Origin: Caulobacteraceae bacterium
GTDB lineage: Bacteria > Pseudomonadota > Alphaproteobacteria > Caulobacterales > Aquidulcibacteraceae
NCBI GenBank assembly: GCA_016703335.1
Contig: JADJCG010000002.1
Location: 1 to 64,000, forward strand
Direction: 5' to 3'
DNA: 64,000 bases
In this document: in pieces, positions 53,230-62,068 of the stretch
Layout: each line of letters opens with the position of its first letter
Position numbering within the stretch: the stretch's first letter is position 1
Position numbers and translations under genes: made by a program
The notes under the pieces: generated by a model
Told to the model about the DNA's origin: nothing
Database searches by the model: none
The model's input: only the letters and a program-made list of their open reading frames with translations

Positions 53230-54878
53230 AGTGACCAAGCGCCTGGGCCGTTCGATGTGCTCGGCGTCGCGCTCATGCGCGTTACGGTGGGTGTGCCCGC
53301 TTCGGCGGAGCGCACGTCGGCAAAGCCCACCCATTCCGCTTCGCAAGCGTCGCGCGTGAATTTCAGCGCGCCGTAGCCGCGCGTCGTGACATCGCACCAG
53401 GCCAAATGTGGATTGGCGCTGCGCATCATCGCTTCGCGTGCGCCGGGTGCGGCAGCGGACATGGCCTGTTCGAGGCCAGGCGAGGTCACGCTTGAGCCGG
53501 CGAACTCGATGGCGGCCATGCGCGCGGCGTCACTGGGCGCCGCGAGATTATTGACCCAAGTGTTGTGACTATCGCCGCCGAGAACGACGGCGTTTGAAGC
53601 GTTGGCGGCGCAGGCTTGCAGGAACCGCCCGCGCGCGGCGGGGTATCCGTCCCATGAATCCAAATTCCACGGCATGTGCATGCGTCCAAGCCGTTCGCCG
53701 ACCGTCACGTAGCGCCGCGTGTTGGCGTGCGCATCGGGTGAGACCATCGCCGCGGCGCCCGTGCCGACGAGCTGCTCGCCCATCGCGATTTGCTGCGCCA
53801 CGACTTGCCAGATCTGGCCGCGTTGTTTCGAGGCTGCGAGCGTTTCAGCGAACCACGCTTCCTGATCGGCGCCGAGCAAGGTGCGCGAGGGATCGAGTAA
53901 TTGCGTACGTCGAAACTCTTCCACCGCCGCTTGCATGCCTGCACCATCGGAAAGCAAGTGCAAGCCGAGCGCGCGTTGATAGCTGAGCTGTCGGACGCGG
54001 CCGATGAGGCGCGTATCGAGCAAGATGATGCGCGCCAAGCTACCCCAATCGAGCGTGCGATAGAGACGAATGCCGGTCTGCTCGGGGCGGCGGATCGGCA
54101 TCCAGTCGAAATAGGCTTTGGTCGCGGCCGCAACGCGATCGGCATACGTGCCTTCACTGCTTTGATGGTTTTGCGCGCCGGTACTGGTGGAATCGTTGGC
54201 GATCTCGTGATCGTCCCAGACGGCGGAGATTGGTTTTGCGGCGCGCAGCGCCAAGAGATTTGGATCAGTGTGATATTGCTGATAGCGGCGATAGTAATCG
54301 TCCAGCGTCACGATCTCATGGTCGGGATCGAAGGCGCGGCCGGCGACCGTGAGCTCGGTCTTCGGATATTCGTCGGCGCCGTATTCGTAAATGTAATCGC
54401 CGGTGTGCAGCACGAGATCGATATCGTCGCGTTCGGCGAGGTGGCCGTAGGCGTGGAAATATCCGAACGCGTAGTTGGCGCATGACACAAGGCCGACCTT
54501 GAGCGAACTGGCATCCGTTGGCGCTGTGCGTGTGCGTCCGGTGAGAGAAGGGCCAGAACCGGCGAGGAAACGGTAGAAATAGACGCGCCCTGGTTGCAGG
54601 CCGCGCACATCTGCCTTCACACAATAATCGCTGACCGGGCTTGCTTGCGCTTCGCCGCGGGCCGCTACGGTCGCGAAGCTTTCGTCTTCGGCGACTTCCC
54701 AGGCGATGCGACCGTCTCCGCCGACGAAGCGGGTCCAGATGATCACGCCGTCCGCAAGCGGATCGCCGGAAGCGACGCCGTGTGTAAACGCGCCTTGCGC
54801 CAAGCTCTGTGCCCAAGCCGGCCGCGCCATCGCGGCGCCGGCGCCAGCTGCGAGCAATCCACGTCTGGCAATCAGCAT
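53226..54878 (-). CDS. phoD: Alkaline phosphatase D family metallophosphoesterase
   Basis: The start MLIARRGLLAAGAGAAMARP at 54878 gives a Tat-type signal with twin Arg. 550 residues. The N-terminal Fn3-like part (FTHGVASGDPLADGVIIWTR) is diagnostic of PhoD, followed by catalytic GLVSCANYAFGYF, HTGDYIYEYG, VWDDHEIAND and GGDSHNTWVNN. It hydrolyses phosphodiesters or monoesters in the periplasm using Fe and Ca. No pho-box was found by eye. Confidence 0.92.
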   Translation of the reverse strand: MLIARRGLLAAGAGAAMARPAWAQSLAQGAFTHGVASGDPLADGVIIWTRFVGGDGRIAWEVAEDESFATVAARGEAQASPVSDYCVKADVRGLQPGRVYFYRFLAGSGPSLTGRTRTAPTDASSLKVGLVSCANYAFGYFHAYGHLAERDDIDLVLHTGDYIYEYGADEYPKTELTVAGRAFDPDHEIVTLDDYYRRYQQYHTDPNLLALRAAKPISAVWDDHEIANDSTSTGAQNHQSSEGTYADRVAAATKAYFDWMPIRRPEQTGIRLYRTLDWGSLARIILLDTRLIGRVRQLSYQRALGLHLLSDGAGMQAAVEEFRRTQLLDPSRTLLGADQEAWFAETLAASKQRGQIWQVVAQQIAMGEQLVGTGAAAMVSPDAHANTRRYVTVGERLGRMHMPWNLDSWDGYPAARGRFLQACAANASNAVVLGGDSHNTWVNNLAAPSDAARMAAIEFAGSSVTSPGLEQAMSAAAPGAREAMMRSANPHLAWCDVTTRGYGALKFTRDACEAEWVGFADVRSAEAGTPTVTRMSATPSTSNGPGAWSL

Positions 54879-54909
54879 GTGCGGTGTCCTAGCGAGGGCG
54901 TGTGACGAT

Positions 54910-55947
54910 TCAGCGAAGCTCAGCAGCGCGCATCGACTTCGCAATTGACCTCGGGCAGGGCGCCAGCGCCGAGCCTTCGATCACGCGATAGAGAAATTCG
55001 TTGGCCGTCGTCGCCGATTCTTCTGGGCGCTCTTCCTGCGGAACGTGACCGGTGGATGGGAAGATCACCAATTGCGAACCGGGGATGGCGTCGTGGAAAT
55101 GCTGTGCGTGTTCTGTCGGCACGATACGATCTGTGTCGCCAGCCATGATCAGCACCGGCATCTGCAACGCGGCCAGGCGCTCCGCTGTCGCGTAGTGGCG
55201 CTCGCGGAAGCCCAAGGTCATTTGCAGTAAGATTTCACGGTGACCTGGCGCGCGCGAGAGTTGCACGTAGCGATTGACCATTGCGTCATCGACCAGCGCC
55301 GTGTTCACGAACGCCGCTTCGAGACCGTCGTGCACGAGGCGCGTATTGTCGAGATCGCGCATGACCGGGCCTAGCATGGGATTGCGCAGCAGCTTGAAGA
55401 TCGTCGGTTCCTCGCTGGCTTCCAGGCGCGTGTCTTCCCAGCCGGATGCATCGACGAGGATCAGCGCGTTCACATCCTCGGGATAGGCGAGTGCATATTC
55501 CCACGCGACATTGCCGCCCATCGAATTGCCGGCGATGGCGAAGTTGGTGACGCCCTGCGCTTGCAGGAATGTATGCACAACGTCGCGGAACGCTTCGATT
55601 GACGCTTGATAGCCCGCGGGTGCGCGCGTCAGGCCGTGTCCCGGCAGGTCGAGTGAGATGATGCGATACTCATCGCCGAGTCGCGCAACCCAAGGCTCCC
55701 ATGTGTGCACGGAAGCGGAGAAGCCGTGAATGAGAACAAGCACCGGGCCATTTGGCTGGCCTTCGTCGCGATAATGGACTCGCACGCCGCCAGGTAGTTC
55801 AGCATAGCGCGACGCAGCGCTCTCATATTGTGCCGCCAATGTTTCGTAGGGGACATCGGCGCGGCGCAGCATCAGATAGGCGCCGCCAGCCAGAACCGCG
55901 ACCAGGCCGACAAGCGCGAGCAATGCGCCAATAATTCCCCGCACCAT
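54910..55947 (-). CDS. Membrane-anchored alpha/beta hydrolase
   Basis: Start MVRGIIGALLALVGLVAVLA at 55947 with a GGAGGGG ribosome site; the residues before it are not conserved. One N-terminal helix anchors the protein. The hydrolase core has HGFSASVHTWEPW (oxyanion), GNSMGGNVAWEYA (Ser), MAGDTDRIVP (Asp) and STGHVPQEE (His). 345 residues, an epoxide hydrolase- or esterase-like fold. It is followed, on the same strand, by phoD 31 bases later. Confidence 0.88.
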   Translation of the reverse strand: MVRGIIGALLALVGLVAVLAGGAYLMLRRADVPYETLAAQYESAASRYAELPGGVRVHYRDEGQPNGPVLVLIHGFSASVHTWEPWVARLGDEYRIISLDLPGHGLTRAPAGYQASIEAFRDVVHTFLQAQGVTNFAIAGNSMGGNVAWEYALAYPEDVNALILVDASGWEDTRLEASEEPTIFKLLRNPMLGPVMRDLDNTRLVHDGLEAAFVNTALVDDAMVNRYVQLSRAPGHREILLQMTLGFRERHYATAERLAALQMPVLIMAGDTDRIVPTEHAQHFHDAIPGSQLVIFPSTGHVPQEERPEESATTANEFLYRVIEGSALAPCPRSIAKSMRAAELR

Positions 55948-55993
55948 ATCCACCCCTCCGTAACGCGCCACAGTGCGCCGCGCGCGGGCGGCG

Positions 55994-56591
55994 TCAAGCG
56001 CGCCACCCCACTTTGCGCGCCCATGCATCGTAAGCCGCACGGCGTTCCGCCAGGGTCCGCCGGCGCGGTTTGGCCTTCTGCGGCAGCGTTGGCGCGCATA
56101 TGCGCGATCGTTTCCGCCATTGGCGGCAAGCCGACACTCGCACGGCGATCATCCAGTGCTTCAGGCTCGTGAACTGGCGCGGGCGAGAGCTGACCATTTG
56201 CATCCCAATCGAATTGCGTCCCGAAGGTCTGCGCGCGCTGTTCGAAGATGGCGATGCGATCGGAGAGATAGGCTGCGTCGAGCGGATTGGCTTGGCCCTC
56301 TGGAATGGCGTCGAGGATGAGTGCGAGGCCGCGCCGTTGCAGATCTGGGTGACCGATCGCGTGTTGCAGGATCAGAAACGCAGCGCCGGCGCCGTCATCG
56401 CCAAACTCGCGCCGTCCGGGCCAGCCGATGTCGTCGAATACGCGCGCGAGCAGGGCGGCGTTTTCGTTATGAACCTTTTCCATCTCGGCATTGTAGCCGT
56501 CGAAAAGCTCGCCGCTGGCCGCTAAGCGCGCGCGTACTTCGAGATCGCGGCGTGCGGCGGCGACCAGCAACGTGCCCCAGTTTTCACTCAT
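55994..56591 (-). CDS. DUF6624-like protein of unknown function, one frameshift
   Basis: ATG at 56591 (MSENWGTLLVAAARRDLEVR). It reads through VFDDIGWPGRREFGDDGAGA and FLILQHAIGHPDLQ to IAHMRANAAAEGQ. An extra base near 56070 shifts the frame; in the corrected frame the end is RRRTLAERRAAYDAWARKVG and WRA at 55994. Corrected length 198 residues. The first part matches DUF6624 as I know it (a WPGR segment plus a QHA helix). It overlaps the upstream moeB-type gene by eight bases. Confidence 0.6.
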
Positions 56592-57327
56592 GGCCGCACA
56601 CTGGGCAGGATGGGTCACGCTTCAGTGTTACGGTGCGTGCCTCGCCTTTGAGGCCATCGAACAACATCACCCGTCCGATGAGTGGCTCGCCCGCTTGCGT
56701 GATGAGCTTGATTGCTTCCAGCGCCATCATCGAACCAATCACGCCAGTCAACGCACCAACGACGCCGACGCGTGCGCATGTTTCCGCGTCCGGCGGCGTC
56801 TCCGGCACAAAGCAGCGATAGCAGGGGCCGCCGCGCGCAAACACGGAGACTTGGCCGTCCCAACGGCCAACGGCTCCGGACACAAGCGGTGTGCCTGATG
56901 CGCGGGCGGCGGCGTTGACGGCAAAGCGTGTGTCGAAATCGTCGGCGCCGTCGAGCACGACGTCAGCGTTGCCAAGTAGATAGCTTGCGTTCGCTTCAGT
57001 TAGTCGCTGCCGCTCGATCTCAACGCTTACGTTGTCATTCAGCGCCGCGAGCACGTCTTGCGCACGTTCGACTTTCGAGGCGCCGACATCGGCGCTGCGA
57101 AAAATGATCTGTCGTTGCAGATTATCGAGCGAGACCGCGTCGTCATCGATCAGGCGCAGGCGTCCGACGCCGGCCGCAGCGAGGTAAAGTGCCGCTGGTG
57201 CGCCAAGGCCGCCCGTACCAACGATCGTAACGGTTGCCGCCTTCAGCCTTTGCTGCCCGGGCCCACCGATTTCTTTCAGTAGGATGTGGCGCGCGTAGCG
57301 TTCGCGTTCAGTGTCGGAGAAACTCAT
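56584..57327 (-). CDS. moeB: ThiF/MoeB/HesA family adenylyltransferase
   Basis: 247 residues. RYARHILLKEIGGPGQQRL is the family start, GTGGLGAPAALYLAAAG the nucleotide-binding loop, NLQRQIIF the RQ finger, and CYRCFVPE plus the C-terminal CPVCGHE the zinc-binding Cys pairs. It adenylates the C-terminal Gly of a ubiquitin-like sulphur carrier (MoaD or ThiS). The choice between molybdopterin and thiamine cannot be made here as no partner is nearby. It overlaps both neighbours by a few bases. Confidence 0.9.
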   Translation of the reverse strand: MSFSDTERERYARHILLKEIGGPGQQRLKAATVTIVGTGGLGAPAALYLAAAGVGRLRLIDDDAVSLDNLQRQIIFRSADVGASKVERAQDVLAALNDNVSVEIERQRLTEANASYLLGNADVVLDGADDFDTRFAVNAAARASGTPLVSGAVGRWDGQVSVFARGGPCYRCFVPETPPDAETCARVGVVGALTGVIGSMMALEAIKLITQAGEPLIGRVMLFDGLKGEARTVTLKRDPSCPVCGHE

Positions 57328-57773
57328 TGGCGCAGCTTCTCGTGCGTGCGGTCTGCGCGTGCGACCCGCTCAAATCCCATCGCATCCCAAAACGCCGTCG
57401 AAAGCGAATGTGTTGCGCGCAGATGCAAACGCGGGGCGCGTTCGAAGGCGTGTTTGGTCAGTTCGCCCGCCAACAGCCGGCCAGCGCCGTGCCGGCGCGC
57501 TTCGGGCAGCACGTAGAAATGGCGGATGCGGCGATGCTCTGGGTGAGGATCATACTCGTCGTACGTCTGCGCACCGATTGCGACGAGGCGGTCTTCGGAC
57601 CGCACGCCAACAACGCTCGCTTGGTCGTCCGCGTCATAGACGCTGTTGCGCCACCTCGCCTGGAGGCGATCCAGAAAGCCATAGCCCTCAGTGCGCGCGG
57701 CTTCACGCAAGCGCTCGAACTCCGGCGGCAGGCCAGCGCGCAGATCGGCGAGGGCGAGTTTCATGACGCTCAC
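57324..57773 (-). CDS. GNAT family N-acetyltransferase
   Basis: 149 residues (or 146 from the second ATG). RIRHFYVLPEARRHGAGRLL is the acetyl-CoA-binding motif A (RxxGxG/A), and LHLRATHSLSTAFWDAMGF is motif B with the family phenylalanine. Substrate unknown. Stop overlaps the moeB-type start (ATGA). Confidence 0.87.
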   Translation of the reverse strand: MSVMKLALADLRAGLPPEFERLREAARTEGYGFLDRLQARWRNSVYDADDQASVVGVRSEDRLVAIGAQTYDEYDPHPEHRRIRHFYVLPEARRHGAGRLLAGELTKHAFERAPRLHLRATHSLSTAFWDAMGFERVARADRTHEKLRQ

Positions 57774-57803
57774 ATAAGCCTCGCGCTGTTCCGCGCCAAC
57801 AGC

Positions 57804-58391
57804 TTACGGTGCAGCAGGGGCCGCTGCAGGCTCTTCGCAGCGCAGATAGCTGAACATGCCTGGCGGCAGATCGATGTGCTGACGATAGAGGTAGCGCATC
57901 ATGTCGGGCATGTAGATGTGCGCAGGCGCGGTTGAGGTGTCGCGCGGCAACTGGTCGATATATTCCATCGAGCGATCGAACATGCTGACCTGAAAGCGAT
58001 CGCCGCCGGCATCGGGGCGGAGATAGGTCGCCACCGTTTGCCAACGTGGACCGGACACGAGCGATGAATTGTCGGGCTTGAACTTGTGGTCGACGTTAAG
58101 CGACGTGACGTGCACGACGAAGTTCAAATTGCCGATTTGCCGGCCGTTCACGCCCGCGGCCATGTCATAATCTGTTGTCGCGGGGATGAGTTCGAAGCGC
58201 AGCAGCAGTCGCCGATCGGAGTTGTACTCGTAGACAGCGTTCAGGATGTTGCAGTCCGCGGCAGTGGCCGGCGCGGCGGGGGCAGACGTCGTCGTTGCTT
58301 GCGGTCCGGGTGCTGGCGCCGACTGGCGATACACAAAAAAGGCCGCCGCCGCGACGACAGCAAGAATGACGGTGATAACAAGCGCGCGCAT
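57804..58391 (-). CDS. Membrane-anchored hypothetical protein
   Basis: 195 residues. One N-terminal transmembrane helix (LVITVILAVVAAAAFFVY) and a Pro/Ala/Thr linker are followed by a globular domain with strands (NLNFVVHVTSLNVDHKF and WQTVATYLRPDAGGDRFQ) and an end region CEEPAAAPAAP. No family known. The domain faces the periplasm if the helix is a signal anchor. Fits a lineage-specific periplasmic protein. Confidence 0.65.
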   Translation of the reverse strand: MRALVITVILAVVAAAAFFVYRQSAPAPGPQATTTSAPAAPATAADCNILNAVYEYNSDRRLLLRFELIPATTDYDMAAGVNGRQIGNLNFVVHVTSLNVDHKFKPDNSSLVSGPRWQTVATYLRPDAGGDRFQVSMFDRSMEYIDQLPRDTSTAPAHIYMPDMMRYLYRQHIDLPPGMFSYLRCEEPAAAPAAP

Positions 58392-58453
58392 TCGGATCTC
58401 CCCCGGCGCTTCATTTAGCTCGGGGCTGCCGCCGCCGTCGAGCGGTTCCCACC

Positions 58454-58478
58454 GGAACGCGAGTCGCGGGGTTGCGTT
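58454..58478 (+). promoter_or_regulatory. EcfG-type general stress promoter
   Basis: GGAAC, 16 bases, CGTT: perfect consensus, ending 22 bases before the ATG of the PH-domain gene at 58501. Confidence 0.65.
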
Positions 58479-58500
58479 CGTTTCCTAGAAGGAACCTCGA

Positions 58501-59061
58501 ATGCGCTACATCGACGAAAGCTTGGCGGATGGCGAAACCATCATTCAGCGCGGCAAATGGCCGGGCATCTTTTGGTTTGGCGCGTGGGCGGCTCTGATCC
58601 TACTCGGCATTATCGTGGTTGGCGTCGTCATCTTCTTGACCGCATGGATCAAGATGAAGACGACGGATTTCGCAGTCACCAATCGCCGCGTTATTCTGAA
58701 AACCGGTTGGCTCAACCGTCACACGCACGAACTGGCCGTTGAGAGCGTTGAAGGCGTGTCGCTCGATCAATCGATCGTCGCGCGCATGTTTGGCTTCGGG
58801 CGTGTTGTAGTGACGGGGACGGGCGATGCTGTGATCGCATTTCCGCCGATGGCCAATCCGGTCGGCTTCCGGCGTGCGATTGAAGCGGCGCGCGCTGATT
58901 GTGGCGGCGAAGTGCATCTCGCACGCGACGACCGTGTTGCGATCCAGCGCGCTGCGGAGGCGAATGAGAACGAGCCGGTTGTCGAAGAGGCGGTGGAAGC
59001 CGAAGCGCCGCGGCGCCGCAAGCGCCGTTCAAGCTTTATCGGTCTGCGCTCGCGTCGTTAG
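58501..59061 (+). CDS. Bacterial PH domain membrane protein (YdbS/DUF304 type)
   Basis: 186 residues. One or two hydrophobic helices near residues 20 to 45 (FGAWAALILLGIIVVGVVIF) precede the PH-like domain (FAVTNRRVILKTGWLNRHTH, then ESVEGVSLDQS and RVVVTGTGDAVIAF). The C-terminal tail is acidic then basic. It overlaps the stop of the convergent dut gene by four bases. The perfect EcfG-type promoter upstream places it in the general stress response. Confidence 0.85.
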   Translation: MRYIDESLADGETIIQRGKWPGIFWFGAWAALILLGIIVVGVVIFLTAWIKMKTTDFAVTNRRVILKTGWLNRHTHELAVESVEGVSLDQSIVARMFGFGRVVVTGTGDAVIAFPPMANPVGFRRAIEAARADCGGEVHLARDDRVAIQRAAEANENEPVVEEAVEAEAPRRRKRRSSFIGLRSRR

Positions 59062-59516
59062 CCGCGACCAGTCGACCCGAAGCCGCCAGCGCCGCGAGTG
59101 GTTTCGCTCAGTGTGTCGACAACATCCCACTCGCCTTGCGTTACTGGCGCGATCACCATTTGTGCGATGCGTTCGCCGCGTTTGATGGTGAACGCTTCTT
59201 GGCCGAGATTGATCAGGATCACTTTCACTTCGCCGCGATAGTCAGCGTCCACTGTTCCGGGCGTGTTGAGGCAGGTGAGGCCATGCTTCAGCGCCAAGCC
59301 CGAGCGCGGACGAATTTGTGCTTCGTATCCAGCAGGAAGCGCAATCGTGAGACCAGTCGGGGCCAAAACGCGCTGACCGGGCGCGACGACCATCGGCTCG
59401 TTTTCAGGAACTGCGGCGCGCAAATCCATGCCCGCGGACAACGCGGTTTCGTACGCCGGCAATTGCAGGCCTTCGAAATGCGGGAGCGGGGAGACTTGGA
59501 CGGTGACTTTGCTCAT
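59058..59516 (-). CDS. dut: dUTP diphosphatase
   Basis: 152 residues. The five dUTPase motifs are in place: AGMDLRAAVPE (I), RPRSGLALK (II), NTPGTVDADYRGEVKVIL (III, with the catalytic Asp), RGERIAQMVI (IV) and GAGGFGSTGR (V). It hydrolyses dUTP to dUMP. The housekeeping enzyme is trimeric. Confidence 0.96.
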   Translation of the reverse strand: MSKVTVQVSPLPHFEGLQLPAYETALSAGMDLRAAVPENEPMVVAPGQRVLAPTGLTIALPAGYEAQIRPRSGLALKHGLTCLNTPGTVDADYRGEVKVILINLGQEAFTIKRGERIAQMVIAPVTQGEWDVVDTLSETTRGAGGFGSTGRG

Positions 59517-59588
59517 GGCCTTCGCGTGCTGCGATTCTGCGGATGCCGCAAATCACAGAGTTCCATCGCGCTGATTCATCGAACAATG

Positions 59589-59613
59589 TGAACCACGCGC
59601 CAAGTCTGGCGTT
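59589..59613 (+). promoter_or_regulatory. Possible EcfG-type promoter of glycine-zipper lipoprotein
   Basis: TGAAC, 16 bases, CGTT: one mismatch from the consensus at the first -35 position, ending 31 bases before the ATG at 59645. Confidence 0.45.
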
Positions 59614-59644
59614 GCTCGATGGGGGTCAACGCCAGGAGGCTGAG

Positions 59645-59899
59645 ATGAATTTTCGAGCATTAGGTTTGAGCGCGGCAATGTCTCTGAGCGTGCTTGGACT
59701 CTCAGCGTGCGGCGACACGATGGAACAACGCGCGGCGTCAGGTGCGCTGATCGGCGCCGGTGCAGGCGCGGTCGTATCCGGTGACGTCGGCGGCGCGGTC
59801 GTTGGCGGCGTAGCAGGCGCCGCCGTTGGCGCAGCGACGACACCAGAACGCCGCTGCATCGAGCGCAACCGCCGCGGCAATTGCGTACGTTGGGACTAA
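59645..59899 (+). CDS. Glycine-zipper lipoprotein
   Basis: 84 residues from the ATG at 59645 with a GGAGGC-type ribosome site. Signal ends in lipobox LSAC. A Gly-rich zipper (SGALIGAGAGAVVSGDVGGA, then VVGGVAGAAVGAA) follows, with CIERNRRGNCVRWD at the end. Small outer-membrane lipoproteins of this type are common general-stress genes in alphaproteobacteria. Confidence 0.8.
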   Translation: MNFRALGLSAAMSLSVLGLSACGDTMEQRAASGALIGAGAGAVVSGDVGGAVVGGVAGAAVGAATTPERRCIERNRRGNCVRWD

Positions 59900-59952
59900 A
59901 TTAGCGCATGATGCAGCTCGCGCCGCTTGAGCGGCCCGAGTTGCGTTGTCGC

Positions 59953-60363
59953 TTAGCGGCGCTTGCGCATCGCCGCAGCGGCGAGGTCGCGGCGCGCCTC
60001 ATCTTCGTAGCGCTTCATCTCGGCAGCTTCGGCTTCTTTGCGCTTGCGCTTTGTCTCAGCCGCTAGCTCGCGGGCAACCCGCTCGCGCTCAGCTTTCGCT
60101 TCACGCATAACACGCTCGCGCTCTGCCTTTGCGGCAGTTTCAGCTGCAATCTTGCGTTCCATGCGCTCCAACTCGACCCGCTCGCGGCGAGCCTTCTCGG
60201 CTTCGACGCGCTTTGCTTCTTTTTCTTCCGCAGCCTTCACGCGCGCGGCGGCTTCGGCCGGATCGATCTGCGCGGGCGCGGCCTTGGTCTTGAACTTTTC
60301 CAGCATCGCCTTTTTGGCGGCGTCGGCGGCTTCGCGGCGATCGTTGTGGTTTTGGAAGCTCAT
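59953..60363 (-). CDS. DUF6481 family charged helical protein
   Basis: 136 residues, almost all Lys/Arg/Glu/Ala coiled coil (RERVELERMERKIAAETAAK and RERVMREAKAERERVAREL as samples). N-terminus MSFQNHNDRREAADAAKKAML is the DUF6481 start. Soluble, function unknown. Alphaproteobacterial family. Confidence 0.75.
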   Translation of the reverse strand: MSFQNHNDRREAADAAKKAMLEKFKTKAAPAQIDPAEAAARVKAAEEKEAKRVEAEKARRERVELERMERKIAAETAAKAERERVMREAKAERERVARELAAETKRKRKEAEAAEMKRYEDEARRDLAAAAMRKRR

Positions 60364-60607
60364 GCAGTCGGGCTCCTGGGCGCGCGAACCACGTTCGGCG
60401 TCAGACTCGTAAGAGTGGGAATGTGAGCGCTCTACATAGCGTCCGCAGCGGAAGGCTCAAGGGGGCGGTACGCGGTCACTTGCCGCAATGACCATCGGCA
60501 TAGCGCCGGCGGGTGCCGGGCGACAAATTTGTTTTGCGTATCAATGCGCTGCTTGGCGGGTCACAAAGTCCTGCGCTTGTGGATAGGAGCTGCGCTAGTC
60601 GCGGGCG

Positions 60608-60865
60608 CTACCACGTGAAGAAGATCGGCCAGGAATACGCTGCGGCGCGGCGGTTGGCGCGGGAGCAGGCCAGGGCGATGCCAATAGCCAGCGCGGGGCC
60701 GAGCAATATCATCGCTGCCGTTCGCGGTTCGATGTCGCTGACGCCGACGATGATCGTGATGCCGAGCAATTCGATCAGAACGAGGGACCAGAAGAGAAGA
60801 GCGAGTATCCCAAATACCATTTCAAGACCGCTCTCTTGATTTGGCTGCTTGGGCTCGCGCGCCAT
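60608..60865 (-). CDS. Small membrane protein, 85 residues
   Basis: Two hydrophobic helices (FGILALLFWSLVLIELLGIT and AAMILLGPALAIGIALACS) separated by a short loop. No known family. The stop is 244 bases from the DUF6481 gene start, and the ATG abuts the coaBC stop. Confidence 0.6.
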   Translation of the reverse strand: MAREPKQPNQESGLEMVFGILALLFWSLVLIELLGITIIVGVSDIEPRTAAMILLGPALAIGIALACSRANRRAAAYSWPIFFTW

Positions 60866-62068
60866 CTACTTTCTCGGCGCTTTCGTGGTGAGCGCTTGGG
60901 CGATTTCGCCGGCGAGCTTTCGGGCGACAGCTTGCTTGGCCATGCGCGGCCAAGTCTCGGCCTTATCCTTGGTGATCAGGATCACGGCGTTCTCCGCGCC
61001 GCCCATCACGTCGCCAGAGACATCGTTGGCGACGATCCAGTCGCAACCCTTCTTGGCAATCTTCGCGCGTGCGTTCTCTTCAACGTCATCAGTCTCGGCG
61101 GCAAAGCCGATGACGAGCTTTGGCCGCTTCTTGCCGAGCTTTGAGAGCGTTGCGAGGATGTCCGGATTTTCCTGCAACGCAATCGTCGGCACGCCAGCGG
61201 CGCCCTTTTTGATCTTGCCTTTGGCTTCGTTCGTCGGGCGCCAATCGGCAACCGCCGCAACCATGACGGCGACATCGAGCGGCAGCGCAGCCTCGCTGGC
61301 TTCCAGCATCTCGCGCGCGCTTTCGATGTCGACGCGCTTTACGCCAGCAGGCGCCGGCAGATTTGTTGGTCCAGAGACAAGCGTAACTTCAGCGCCAAGT
61401 TCGGCGAGCGCCGCAGCGATGGCGTACCCTTGCTTGCCGCTCGAACGGTTCGAGAGAAAGCGTACTGGATCGATAGCTTCGATCGTGGGGCCGGCCGTCA
61501 CGAGCGCGCGTTTGCCCTTGAGCGGACCATCGTTGAGGAGCGCCATCGCGGTGTCGCGAATTTCCAGAGGCTCGGCCATGCGGCCAACACCGCGTTCGCC
61601 GCTCTCGGCCATCTCGCCCTCGTTGGGACCAACGAAACGTAATCCTTGCGCCTGCAGCGTTGCGAAGTTGCGGCGCGTTGCAGAGTTAGACCACATATGC
61701 GGGTTCATCGCTGGCGCCATCAGCACGGGCTTGTCGGTCGCAAGCAGTACGGCGGAGGCGAGATCGTTGGCGAGACCGTGCGCGGTCTTCGCCATGAAGT
61801 CGGCCGTCGCTGGCGCGACGATGATGAGATCGCATTCGCGCGCGAGACGGATGTGGCCGACGTCGAATTCTTGCGCTTGATCGAAGAGATCAGTGAACAC
61901 GCGTTCGCCAGCGATCGCGCCAGCGGCGAGCGGCGTCACGAAACGTTGCGCGGCTTCGGTCATCACCACGCGCACCGATACGCCTTGCTCACGTAAGCGG
62001 CGAATGAGGTCGAGGCTTTTGTAAGCGGCGATGCCGCCGCCGATGATGAGGAGGACGCGCTTGCTCAT
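60866..62068 (-). CDS. coaBC: Bifunctional phosphopantothenoylcysteine decarboxylase/phosphopantothenate-cysteine ligase
   Basis: 400 residues. The flavoprotein CoaC half holds APAMNPHMWSN and the substrate-binding IIGGGIAAYKSL start; the CoaB half holds AGPTIEAIDPVRFLSNRSSG and the ligase segment TTLVSGPTNLPAP-like run (TLVSGPTNLPAPAGV). It makes 4'-phosphopantetheine from phosphopantothenate in CoA synthesis. ATGA overlap with the ubiB stop. Confidence 0.95.
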   Translation of the reverse strand: MSKRVLLIIGGGIAAYKSLDLIRRLREQGVSVRVVMTEAAQRFVTPLAAGAIAGERVFTDLFDQAQEFDVGHIRLARECDLIIVAPATADFMAKTAHGLANDLASAVLLATDKPVLMAPAMNPHMWSNSATRRNFATLQAQGLRFVGPNEGEMAESGERGVGRMAEPLEIRDTAMALLNDGPLKGKRALVTAGPTIEAIDPVRFLSNRSSGKQGYAIAAALAELGAEVTLVSGPTNLPAPAGVKRVDIESAREMLEASEAALPLDVAVMVAAVADWRPTNEAKGKIKKGAAGVPTIALQENPDILATLSKLGKKRPKLVIGFAAETDDVEENARAKIAKKGCDWIVANDVSGDVMGGAENAVILITKDKAETWPRMAKQAVARKLAGEIAQALTTKAPRK